Assembly: GCA_963556695.1 (NCBI GenBank)
Contig: CAUWAG010000020.1
Coordinates: 3,100,001-3,164,000, forward strand
DNA: 64,000 bases
From: Anthostomella pinea
Lineage: Eukaryota > Ascomycota > Sordariomycetes > Xylariales > Xylariaceae
Direction of reading: 5' to 3'
Part shown: one piece after another, positions 48,364 to 58,305 of the stretch
Position numbering within the stretch: position 1 is the first letter of the stretch
Layout: every line of letters begins with the position of its first letter
The notes under the pieces: model-generated
Seen by the model: the letters and a program-made list of their open reading frames with translations, nothing else
What the model was told of the DNA's origin: nothing
Database searches by the model: none
Program-made: the position numbers and the translations under genes

Positions 48364-50042
48364 ATGGAATCCTGTATTTACGAAGCCGTAGAATATGCCG
48401 ACAAGTATCCGGATGCCTCCAAACGCGGTATCTGCCGCCAATTTAGGGTTCCAAGAGAGCGCTTCCGCAACCGCCTGCAAGGCATCCCTTCCAAAAAAGG
48501 ACCACGAGAACCACACACCAAGCTGAATGTGATACAAGAAAAAGCCGTCTGTGCTTATATCGACCGCCTAGATGCCATTAATCTCTCCGTAAGGCCAGAA
48601 TTCATCACAGAGGCTGCCAACTTACTGCTCCAGGAGTCAGCGAGTACCGCGGTCACGGAACTACCTACAGTTGGCAAGAATTGGGCCTCCCGCTTCATCA
48701 AGCGCCACGGATACTTCAAGCAGCCTCAGAAGGTCCTTTCACAAGATCGGCAAGCTGCTGAAGACTCGAAACGCACTGAAGAGTACTTCCAGAAGCTGGG
48801 GAGGGTCATCAGGGAAGAGGGCATCCTCCCTGACGACCTGTGGAACATAGACGAGACTGGCTTTCGATTAGGGGTTGAAAAGGACCAGATGGTCGTTACC
48901 AAGCGAAAAAGAGCCCATTATTTCGGAATACCAGAAAATAGGGAGTCTGCTACTGGCATAGAAGCTATCTCTGCCGCCGGCGAGGTTATCCCAGGCTTCC
49001 TTATCCTCTCTGGCACCCTCCACATGTCTCCATGATACAAGGTACCCGAATTAGACCCCAGGATGGCGATTGCAACCGCGGAGAGTGGTTATTCAAACGA
49101 CGAGATCAGCTTAGAGTGGATTAAGCACTTCAATAAGCACTCTAAGACCTCTCAAGTTGGTATAAAGAGGCTCCTAATCATCGACGGTCACGGTAGCCAC
49201 CACACGATACAATTCATTAGATATTGTGATGACAACGGCATTATCCCTTTTGGTCTTCCTCCAAAGATGACGCATTTACTGCAGCCGCTCGATGTGGTAG
49301 TTTTCCAGCCCTTTAAGTACTACCATGTTAAAGCCCTGGATATTATGGTGCGTGATGGTCTCACACACATCGGGAAGATCGAGTTCCTATCGTGTATTAA
49401 AGGGGTTCGCCAGCAAGCTTTTAAGAAGACCACTATCCTCTCTGCCTTCAAGAAAACGGGCATCCATCCTTTTAAACCGTCCGTTGTGATTAATCAGTTG
49501 AAGGAACGCGAAGCTCGCGCGAGGACCCCGTCACCCCCCCTAACCAGCCTGGTTCCTCTCCAGTTACCACCCCAGTTACAATGCGGCAGATTCACAAGGT
49601 CGCATATCAAATAGACGAGGCCTTGAACAACCTGGACGATGGCGAGGATCTTACTCCTGAAGATATTGAGAGGATCAGGCTCCTATCCAAGGGGGCGCGC
49701 TTCCACGCCTCCCAGCTAGTCCAGACCAAAAGGGACCTTGGAAGGACCGAATTAGCCTCTCGAGTTAACAAACAGCGCAAGTCTGCAAAGAACACTCCTC
49801 TCCAATCAGGAGGAGTCCTCATAGTTGAAATCGGGCGTCAGATGGCGAGGAAAAAGGAGCAGGAGACCGCGGCAGGCCTCCAGAAGAAGGCGGATGCCCT
49901 GGCGAAGAAGGAGCTCCAACCACAAAAAACCCTCACTAAGGAGGCAGCAAAGTTGGCCAGGCATTGGAGGATTACTAAGAGACTACCTGCTGCTGATATC
50001 TACGAATCTGGCAAGAAGATGCGGTCGCTACGTAAATTTTAA
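48364..50042 (+). pseudogene. Fot1/pogo transposase, one stop and one frameshift
   Basis: The frame opens at 48364 (MESCIYEAVEYADKYPDAS). Order: a Psq-type helix-turn-helix (residues ~1-50), a CENP-B-type DNA-binding domain (~55-130, ending WASRFIKRHGYF), then the DDE_1 catalytic domain with NIDETGF, LLIIDGHGSHHT and LLQPLDVVVFQPFK. A TGA at 49033-49035 interrupts it where a Trp is expected (HMSP-stop-YKVPE). Near 49525-49590 the frame shifts by one base, close to a C-run; the downstream frame (49581-50042, RQIHKVAYQIDEAL and a basic coiled C-terminus) then continues to the stop. The copy cannot make full-length enzyme without recoding. Confidence 0.9.
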
Positions 50043-50070
50043 TGCTAAATAACCTCATATTGGTGTGTTA

Positions 50071-50150
50071 TTGTGGTTGGTGTGCTACTGTGGTGAGCAC
50101 CACTTTACGTGGTGAGCCCTAGCGAGGTGGAAAGTGGTGCGGGGCACGAG
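50071..50150 (-). repeat. Right terminal inverted repeat of pogo element
   Basis: Inverted copy of the left repeat, directly followed by the TA target duplication. Confidence 0.92.
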
Positions 50151-50400
50151 TAGTCCTTCGAGTGCAGAAGCTTCCATTGGCTGCCTTGGCGCGATACCGG
50201 TACCGCGCTGCCTTCCGAAATAACGTTATGACGTGTGCGGCATGCCGGGGTGCCGGGGTGCCGGGGTGCACTGTCGAGGTGTCGGCGCGATAGGTCCCTG
50301 TTCAGAGTTGGGTGAAAGATGCGAACATCCGAAGAGCGCAGCCACCATAGCCCTTTGCAACCAACATTTACACATAACACTCAATAGCAACACTGGGGTT
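50151..50400 (-). other. Probable 5' part of the DUF300 gene
   Basis: On the minus strand the frame that continues into the DUF300 body after removal of both transposons stays open here (ISEGSAVPVSRQGSQWKLL, HSKDY), but it has no in-frame ATG. The true first exon and an intron probably lie within or just beyond this stretch. It also contains an 8 bp triple repeat (GCCGGGGT) at ~50244-50268. Confidence 0.4.
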
Positions 50401-52271
50401 TGAAGTTGGGAAGTCTGCGGGGCCATGGTCATTTTGGATTACAGCGCCTGCCAAGGACGCAGTCTGCTTCGGCCGATACCGTACTGCCCTAAAGATAGGT
50501 ACCTTAGCGTGTATGAGGAATCCGCCCAGCCGCCAAACACAGCTTCATCACCCTTTTCAACTACAGCCCACGGGCTGGTGAGTCCTGGACTCCTGTTATC
50601 TCAGGCCTGCGATGTTCTCGCAGGTGCTGTAGACTCGTTCGGCCGTGGCTCAGACGCTCTGCAGAAGACCAGCAAGTGCTCACACCCAAATCTTACGAGA
50701 TCGCACGCCGCTCAGTCACCCCTCGTCCACTGCGAAGTAAATAATGATTCCAGTGCTGCATGCGAGGTACGGGCGTTGCGAAGTCCGGCAGCATCAATCT
50801 GTTGGAGACACAGTCGGGACCCTCATGCTCGCATCGACAACACCCCGAGACTTGTGCCCAGGAACTCGCCCGAGGACGCGAGCGCCCAACGCCAGCTGCC
50901 CGACCCTGCTGTCATCACTCCTTGAGTCCTTGTTTGCGGCACATGGTTATCGCTTCAGGTGCATCTTTCGCTTACAGCGACGTTCAGAGGAAGTGGAAGA
51001 GGCAGTCTTCTCCCGTAGCATGTCAGCGTCCTCGCCGTCTCCCCTTCTTCCGACACGCTTTCTCCGTTGTAACAAAGCTACACTTGGCCCAGTGGCCAAG
51101 ACATCAAGGGACCTCAAATACTGGATGTCAAGTCTTCTCAGTTGCGAGTGACTTGCTGAAAGCTCGGATGCTCTTAAATTCCCACTTGGCGTTGCAGTTA
51201 TTTCTGAGGCCAGCCCATTGGATGACAGGAAATTCCGGCCTCAAAGCATATTTCCGACGTACTGTTGAGCTTACGGCTATGTTGCAGCTTGCTCACGGTA
51301 CACTGGACAGCGTTCCACACGACTGGGAACTCTTGCCTCAGTCCAAACACTGAGGATGTGTTCGCCAACTTACCCTCTGAGTGAGATTTTCAATATTACT
51401 TGGCCATATTTCTAACAGTCCGCTGCCTGCTTCTCGAGTCTAATGACCTGAACCCCCTCGTCAGTGAAGTCGCATGGAGTCACGATAATGCAAGCCAAGC
51501 GGCTGGAATAGTACCCTGCATAACAACCTGAGGTGAGCGTTGATTCCACGTGCAACTAGTTGTCTCGTACTACCACCAAAAACCTGCTCGTTCCGCCTGT
51601 TTCTTCTTCTGTTCCAACCAACTAAGGTCATAGATCGGCCTTGTCTATGCCGTGAGGTTGGTGAGGCTTTGGCATAGATACCTTCTAAAGCTCGCGAGCT
51701 TATTAACTCGAATGGCTAACATTGCCACTGCGGGAAGGGATATTGAGGCTATCCATATATACCAAGAGAACATTAAAATACGCTGATAGGTTCGCTAGGT
51801 TCTCTAGACGCTTTTCGCAAGAAGAATTGATTTACAGTCCTATGGAAACCTAAATATCATAGCCAATAAAGTCGCTACGGCAAGAGAGGACGGTGGTCGG
51901 CAACAGTGTTCGTTACTATCAATAATGATGAAGAGGAGATAAACAATATCTTGCTCAACTTGCCACGAGCCACTCCTAATGCAAACCTTGTCTTGTGGCC
52001 GCCAGACTTCGAAGTCTATTTGACCGAAAAGGGGGTTTTAAGTTGCAAGCAAGACTCACACCAATGTATCGGAGATAGTCGCACCTCGCAAATAAAAGAC
52101 TCGTCAACTGCAGATTTCCAACTCATAAGGGTATACTCTTTCAATATCCTGCAGTTATCTTACCTCTAACCACGACATCGGAACCGCTCAACTCGACCGC
52201 CAGACCACATTATTCACGCCTCGACTGTGTCTCGACCAACCTTTTCCACTCAAGACCAGACACTCGTCAAG
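50401..52271. other. Gene-poor region with no recognised gene
   Basis: 1.9 kb. Open frames such as 50760-51353 (plus, 197 codons) carry no motif. From ~51600 to 52200 the sequence is richer in A and T and looks decayed. Confidence 0.5.
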
Positions 52272-52532
52272 ATGGCAGACAATCCCAGGGAGGTTACCAT
52301 GCTTGGCAACATGGACTACGACGTCGAATCCCTCTACGACGACGAGTACCGCACATTTGCAGTTCATTCAGTCCGCCCACCGCCGCGCCGGAGATGTGAC
52401 GATTCGTTGCCCTCCCTGTGCTTCCGAGGCGGCATCTTCCTCATCGTTGTCGGCATCTTTCTCGTCGTTGTCGGCATCTGTGGTTTGACCGGAGCGTTCG
52501 ACGGAGGCGCGACCACCCCAACGACCGCATGA
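52272..52532 (+). CDS. Small single-pass membrane protein, possibly truncated
   Basis: 86 residues: an acidic N-terminal tail (DYDVESLYDDEYRTF), a short basic patch (RPPPRRR), and one membrane segment at ~53-75 made of a duplicated unit (GIFLIVVGIFLVVVGICGL). The duplication is also visible in DNA as a 21 bp repeat. It ends in a Thr/Pro-rich stub at TGA 52530. The same frame stays open after this TGA for another 87 codons, to TAG at 52794, with coding-like composition and N-glycosylation sequons (NIT, NST). The present ORF may therefore be the remnant of a longer type II membrane protein. Family unknown. Confidence 0.5.
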   Translation: MADNPREVTMLGNMDYDVESLYDDEYRTFAVHSVRPPPRRRCDDSLPSLCFRGGIFLIVVGIFLVVVGICGLTGAFDGGATTPTTA

Positions 52533-53549
52533 CATACCGACCACGAAGCCATCACCGGCACGATCAGCGACCTCAATCTGTCCAGGGCCAATTCGATCTA
52601 CGGCACCAGTACCAGCGCCGGTCTGACCAACATCACAATGCCGCTCAACTCCACATCACCTCTGGTCTCGAATATGGCATGGGAATTGGCCTACGGTGCC
52701 GCGACGAGAATGCAGCCGGCGACGTCTTTGTTGGTGGGGATGGTACTCAGGTGTTTCTGTTCGTATTTTCCGACTCTGGCTTTGGCTTGGTGGTAGAGCT
52801 TGATGGGCCGAATTGACACTCATCAGTGTCGACTTGCATCACCAGCAACCGGCGACTGTCTAGATAGGGGCTCGGACTTTTGTGCATCGCATTATCGTTA
52901 CACCGATCTCCGCATTCCATCCATATAGATAAATATCCACTCAGTACCAAACGAACGTTGCGTCATGGGTCAAGATGGGGTTGCATTGATCTGCAAGGAA
53001 CACGAACCTAAAACTCACCAACGAGAAGGCATCTTCTCACGATCTGCCGTTGTTCTCGTGTGCCAACCTGTGACCTGTGCCGAATCCCGTAGATATCCTG
53101 TACACGGCAGCTTCAGGTTTGCTGTCCACTGATCCCATCCGTCCCACGAACCATACCGAGCAAACAACCTCGAAAGTGCAACCCGAGCTACGTAAGCAAC
53201 CTGTGACCGGCTGACACACGCCAACTCGGGGCGATCCGCAAACCATGATTTGACAGCGGCTCCTGAAGCGCGACCCCTCACCGTCAAACCTGCTTCTGTC
53301 AGGCGGCTTCATGCAGATTCCCTGGTCGGGAGCTAGATGACACAGCGGCCGCTATGCATCGCACAGCACAGACAGACAGCCTTGGCGAGCTTGTCACGAC
53401 TACAAAACCAAGCTCAGCTGTCGCGTGAGAACATGTTCGTATCGTAGTTATTGCTTGAAGCTATACCGAGGTAATACATCCATAGCTATCTACTTGAATC
53501 CCTTAGTATACCACCCAACAACCAAACAATCAGACACAATACCGTCATC
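52533..53549. other. Possible remnant coding sequence, then intergenic
   Basis: 52533-52794 continues the previous frame after its stop, and another frame is open to 52816 (ending VFSDSGFGLVVELDG). Beyond ~52820 no gene is recognised. Confidence 0.45.
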
Positions 53550-54120
53550 ATGGTCAGTCTAGTATACCCAACATGCCAACCTCACGATGTCTAACAAACC
53601 CCGCCACAGGCCACCGCCGAGACCGTCGACCTAGGCCCACCCCACGCGCCCAAGGACGAATCCCTCAAAGCCTTCGGCGAGTTCGAGTCGGAACTCAAGC
53701 ACAAGGTGCTGCATCTAAAGCACACATACCTAAGTATATCCCCCCTTTCTCCTCATTTCCGTTCCCCACCCCTATCAAGCACATAACTGACCGCCCGCCC
53801 CAACAGAGCACGAGCCCGAGTACTTCGCCGCCGTGCAGCACCTCTCCGACGCGGACCTGACGTCCTTCACATCGTCCGACTTCGAGAGCGTGCGCGTCGC
53901 CGTGAGCGCCTACGGCATCATAATGTTCGGCAAGCTGAGAATCCCCGCCATGCCCGACTCGGGCCCGGCCTACATCCACTTCCGCGCCTTCACGGCGGGG
54001 CCCGACGAGACCGCCAGTCTGCACAGCATCCACACCGAGGAGAGGGAGGAGCCCAATGGCGGGAAGAAGTACCGCGCCATCTTCACGAAAGATGACGCGC
54101 TCGAGTGGTTTGACACCTAG
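53550..54120 (+). CDS. Small conserved protein of unknown function
   Basis: Three exons: 53550-53552 (the ATG alone), 53610-53733 and 53807-54120, encoding 146 residues (MATAETVDLGPPHAPKDES). The intron directly after ATG has donor GTCAGT and acceptor CCACAG. Exon 2/3 joins LK-HEPEYF in frame. The protein is soluble, mixed alpha/beta by eye (LTSFTSSDFESVRVAVSAYG, GPAYIHFRAFTAG), with no signal or membrane segment, and ends KDDALEWFDT. I do not recognise the family. If the ATG-only exon is wrong, there is no other in-frame ATG before residue ~85. Confidence 0.65.
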
Positions 54121-54284
54121 GGGTAGGTGTTGTTGGTTTTTAGTTGCATATGAGGTGTCAGAGCCTGGTATTTAGCTGTATGAATCAAAAGCGGTACCGG
54201 GTCGGGTATCTTTCAATTCATGTCTACTTTTATGCTCCTAGTTCACCGCTGAGAGTTGATCTGTGGACACAACACTGTGCGCCA

Positions 54285-57200
54285 TTACATGCCATCCTCG
54301 TCCTGGGCTAGCATCTCCGCATAATCCTCGGCAGAGGCAAAGGTAGGGAGATTCTTCATCGCCTTCTTTCTCGCTCTGCGTTCGGCATTTGTCTTCTTAT
54401 CCTCAGCCTTGCCCGCAGCCGGCTGCAGTTCCTCATCCTCATCCTCCTCATCTTCGCCTGAATCAAGATCAGACTCGTCCAAGAAGTCCAGTTCGTCGTC
54501 TTCAGACACCTCCTCGCCATCCTCTTGGGCGACATCGTCGTCGAGGTCATCGTCAGAGCCGTCGAGGTCCATAAGGTCTTCGAAGCCAGAGTCGCTATCC
54601 GATTCTTCCTGTATCTCAGGGTGTGAGTTCACCAACGCATCCCAGATCTCTTCCTCGTCCGCCTCCTCTGCTTCAGCCTCCTCGCCTGTCTCCTTCTTGG
54701 CCTTCATCTTCTTTTCACGCTCAACCTGTTCTTGCTTTCCTATCCGACTGAAGTACTCATGGAAGAAGACATCGTCCACCGCCACATCCTCGCTCTTCTT
54801 GTTCCAGAAAGACGCCGAGTTCAGGGAGCTTCCAGCTTCCTTCGCCGACGGCTTGCTGGATAGTAGTATGTGGCTCTGGCCGCTCGCAACTACAGGTTGC
54901 ATGATGGACACACCCTTTGTTGTGTCTGTTGCCTTCGCGTTCTTGTACACAAACTTATCCAGGAAAGCTATTAGTGTGTGGCTAGCCAACTCGGGCTTTT
55001 GAGCTGCCTTCTGTCCACTCAGCAGAGTTGATGCGAAGACATCGACTGACGGGTGGAAGTGCCTCAAGAATGGGACCAGCTCCCAGAGACAGCTGAGATG
55101 TGCGTTGCTGTATTCTGGCGCTCGCTTTCGACCATCGTATGTTTTGTCATTCCTGAATATTTGTGTATCTGGACCATCCACAGCGGTGGTGACAGGTGCG
55201 TCTGAAGCGGTTGGCATGCCTGTCTCTTCGGCGTCGTGCTCCTCAGGCTCACTGAGCAGTGTCTTGATATCGGGAAAGGCGCCGCACAGCTCTGTGGCGA
55301 GGTAGAGTATGCCACACACGAAGGAGGGTTGATGCAGGTTCAGCACCTGCAGCATTCGCTTGACAAAAGCCTTCACGCGGCGAACATCAATATCCGCCTT
55401 CAGACTTCGGTACAAGAGATTGAGGTACAGATACTGTTTCGAAGAAGTTACGAGTCGTGGATCTAGCAAAGACTCATACAACGTCCGGTAGAATCTTTCT
55501 GTAGCAAGATGTCGGTTCGCTGAGAGCTGTTGTATCAACATGAGAGCTTGGATGCTCGTGTTAAAATTGGAAGAATGTGTGATGCGGAATAGTGTGTCCA
55601 AGTGTGACTCGAGTCTGTTGTGAATTAGTATTGATAGGAAAGATATTGATCATAGGAATGAGTGATGGGTTGTCACTTACGTGGACTGGTCTGCCTGAGA
55701 GAAGGGTACTGCTCGGTTGACACCAGTGAGAACTGCTGACACGAGTTTTTCCGCAGCGTCTCCATCGCCGGGGGCGGTTTGGCTCTTGTCGTCACCCCCC
55801 TTGGGTTGATCAGGCTTCCTCCGATCATGCTTCCGTTTGCTCGGCTTGGAGACTTCAGGATCAGCATTGAATTGACTGAGTTCTCCACTTTTGAGCAGAG
55901 AGACAAACATGCCAAAGTAGATACGCAGCAGAGAATCAGCAATCTCAGGCTCCTTCGTGCTGAGGATGGTCTGGTTCAAAGTATTGACGGCATAGTACTT
56001 GGCACGGATGTTCTGTCCTGGTCGAAAAATAACATCCTGCTCGACGGAACGCACAACGACTGGTTTCATTGCGGGATGTGTATTCAGCAGCTGAAGAAGA
56101 AGGTAGGAAGCTCTTGAGGCGATCTTGCGGTCGCGATCGCCGAGCTTGTTGACTAGGAGACGCAGGAGGTTGGACTCCTGCTCAGGCTTGTCTCGTAGCA
56201 AGGCAAACACCAAGTCGACAGCTTTTGTTCGAGCATACTCGACTTCGTCATCGCACCAGGTTTCAAGACTTTGAATCATTTTGAAGTAGGCGTCTTTCAG
56301 CCAGTCCTCGAACACCCAAGCTATCAGCTGTTCTTTGGTGATCTTACCGGGCAGTCCTTTCCCAGCGGTCCAGGACTTGACGGAAAACTTCTGCAAGGTT
56401 CCAATAAGTCCAGGCTGCGTAGCGAAGATGCGCAGTCGTCTGTCAGAAGGTAGGATCATTCCTGGTCCGAGAAGATCTACCAGGGCAGCCAGAGCGGACA
56501 GAGCGGGACCACGACTTCTTTTCGCACCAAGGCTCAAAAGATTCTCAAAAGCTTTGGTACTATGTACCGGGGACTCCTGGATGGCAAGCGTCAAAGCCGA
56601 CACTTTGTCTGACATTGTACCAGAAGACATGATAGTAGACATGAATTTGCGAGAAGACGAGGCAGCAAAGGTTGTGCCATATGCGTCGGTGTCCTCATTG
56701 AGGATCGTCGTCGCATAATCTTTCAAGCTAGCAATTGCTGCGGTGTAGGGTGCTACTTGGTCGGATGTTGGCTCAGGTAGTGGTCTTAAGCTGACGGCAT
56801 GCCAGTCAGGACGAGGCTCGAAGATCTTCAGGGTTCTGATTTAGCTATCTATGCTCAGTGGTTTTGTGAATGGCAAGGCTTACTGACCGTTTTCCGTTTC
56901 GGGTCTGGAATAGGCTTCTCGTCTACTTCCTGACCCGACTCGGCACCGTCGGATACAACCTCGTCCATGTTGGCATCAGACTCTTCATCGGCGGATGCTG
57001 GGGTCACATCATCGAACCCAAGCCCTGACGCAAACTTGGCGAGCTCGGCACGGAGGTCCTTGTCTGTACTCTTCTTTCCGTCTTGGTCGTTGGGTACTTC
57101 ATCATCAGAGTCAACATCCTCCAACAGCTTGTAGTCCTCCTCGTCCCCACCAAGCGCTCTGATTTCGTCGAGAAGTGTGTTGGAGTCACTTGGCTGTAAG

Positions 57201-57661
57201 TCGGGTTGTTCCTTGGCAGCTGGTTTGGGACGATGATCGCTTGGCTTCCCGGGCTGTTTTTCATGGCGCTTTCCATTCGGCTTCTCACTGTATTTTCCAT
57301 GCGGCTTCTCGTTGTACTTCTCCTTTCGCTTGTCGTTGTACTTGTCCTTCGGCTTGTCGTTGAATTTCCCCTTCGACTCGTCGTTGTACTTCCCATTCGG
57401 CTTGTCAGTTTGTTTCCCCGGCGACTTCGCAGTGGGCTTCGCAGTTGGCTTCCCAGTCTGCTTCTCAAAAGGCTTCCCGTCCTCTTTTACTGTTTGACTT
57501 CTCTTCTTGGATGGAGGCTGGAAAGCATCCGCGGATTGATCCAGTTTCCTCTTGGGCTTGGCATTGCCATTTTTGTCGTCGGTGGTCTTCTTGGAATTAG
57601 CCAGCCCGCTGTCAATCTTAGCTGTCAATTTGGACAGGGCCGCATCGTCGAAGGTCGCCAT
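54285..57661 (-). CDS. MAK21: Mak21/Noc1, 60S ribosome biogenesis factor
   Basis: Exons 57661-56888, 56825-55681 and 55614-54285 give about 1082 residues. The N-terminus (~60-150) is a lysine-rich tandem repeat (KYNDKxK-like units of 7-8 residues). The CBF/Mak21 helical-repeat core covers ~260-860, with IFEPRPDWHAVSL, EDWLKDAYFKMIQSLE, NKLGDRDRKIASRASYLLLQLL, GQNIRAKYYAVNTLNQ and RHLATERFYRTLYESLLDPRL. The C-terminus is strongly acidic (DEEEIWD, DLDSGEDEEDEDEEL) and ends with a basic NAERRARKKAMKNLP box. It works with Noc2 in the nucleolus on pre-60S particles. The last splice (ST-LESHLDTLF) is firm. The first is less so: donor GTCAGT at 56887 and an acceptor after CTGAAG at 56826 are the best in-frame solution found. 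Confidence 0.9.
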
Positions 57662-58305
57662 ATCGGATGTATCCTTCTCGAGATCTGAAGCTGTCACAAG
57701 ACACAATTCGCAAAGGGATTGGCGAGATGCGTGCGGTAGACAGGTGGACGTCTGGGCCCTGCGTGAGGCAAGCTTATCGATCGACTCGAGCGACGAGATT
57801 TTAGGACGACTGGGAAAGAAAAAGTTTTGGCGGGGCAAGGCTGCCAAGCCCGGCGGCACATGGCTGGCGCACCAATCAGTGGGAAGCGTGGCGCTTTTAG
57901 CGGCCTGTAGCGCTCCACTTAGTATGCAAGGCTGCCGAGCTCCATCTGAACCTCTTGAAGCGTCGCTCAGAACTGCTCACAGCTCATAGGCATCAGTACC
58001 CCTGAACTTATAATCGCAACCGACATGGACACAACGCCGTAACACGAAACTTCTTCCTCATCCGCTTGTTCCTCATCTTGGCGCAGGCCCATAGTACCAA
58101 TGACGAGACGATCCAGGGGGTGGTTGAACAGATATGCAGTGGTCAAGATGTTCTCATTATCCAGATCGCACATAAGGGGTGTACCTATACGCCACTCGCG
58201 CACCCAAACAAGCCGATGTCTAAGCAGTTTGGCCTCCTCGAGCGACGCTCTAGTTCGTAGATCGGCCCTCAAGTTTTTTTTCGTTTATTCCTGACAGTTG
58301 TCTAG
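57662..58305. other. Divergent promoter region, MAK21 and mitochondrial ProRS
   Basis: Must hold the MAK21 promoter and probably the first exon of the prolyl-tRNA synthetase gene, which I could not fix. No other gene. Confidence 0.5.

Larger units (their letters stand above)
48199..50150 (+). mobile_element. Fot1/pogo-type DNA transposon
   Basis: A 1952 bp element bounded by TA dinucleotides (48197-48198 and 50151-50152). It has terminal inverted repeats of about 80 bp that differ at the second base and then match almost perfectly to the CACAATA block. Each repeat contains GCTCACCAC twice and the palindrome CACCAC-GTAAA-GTGGTG. It encodes a pogo-family transposase on the plus strand. Confidence 0.93.

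Noticed and set aside
46813..50150. Interpretation as one composite or nested transposon
   Set aside because: Each element has its own terminal repeats and TA duplication, and the 32 bp between them reads as host coding sequence in frame with the DUF300 gene.
50760..51353. 197-codon open frame on the plus strand
   Set aside because: The composition and residue mix look random (many Ser/His/Arg/Cys), with no recognisable domain.
54356..55002. Long Ser-rich open frame on the plus strand opposite the MAK21 acidic tail
   Set aside because: It is the antisense shadow of GAA/GAT-rich codons in the real gene.
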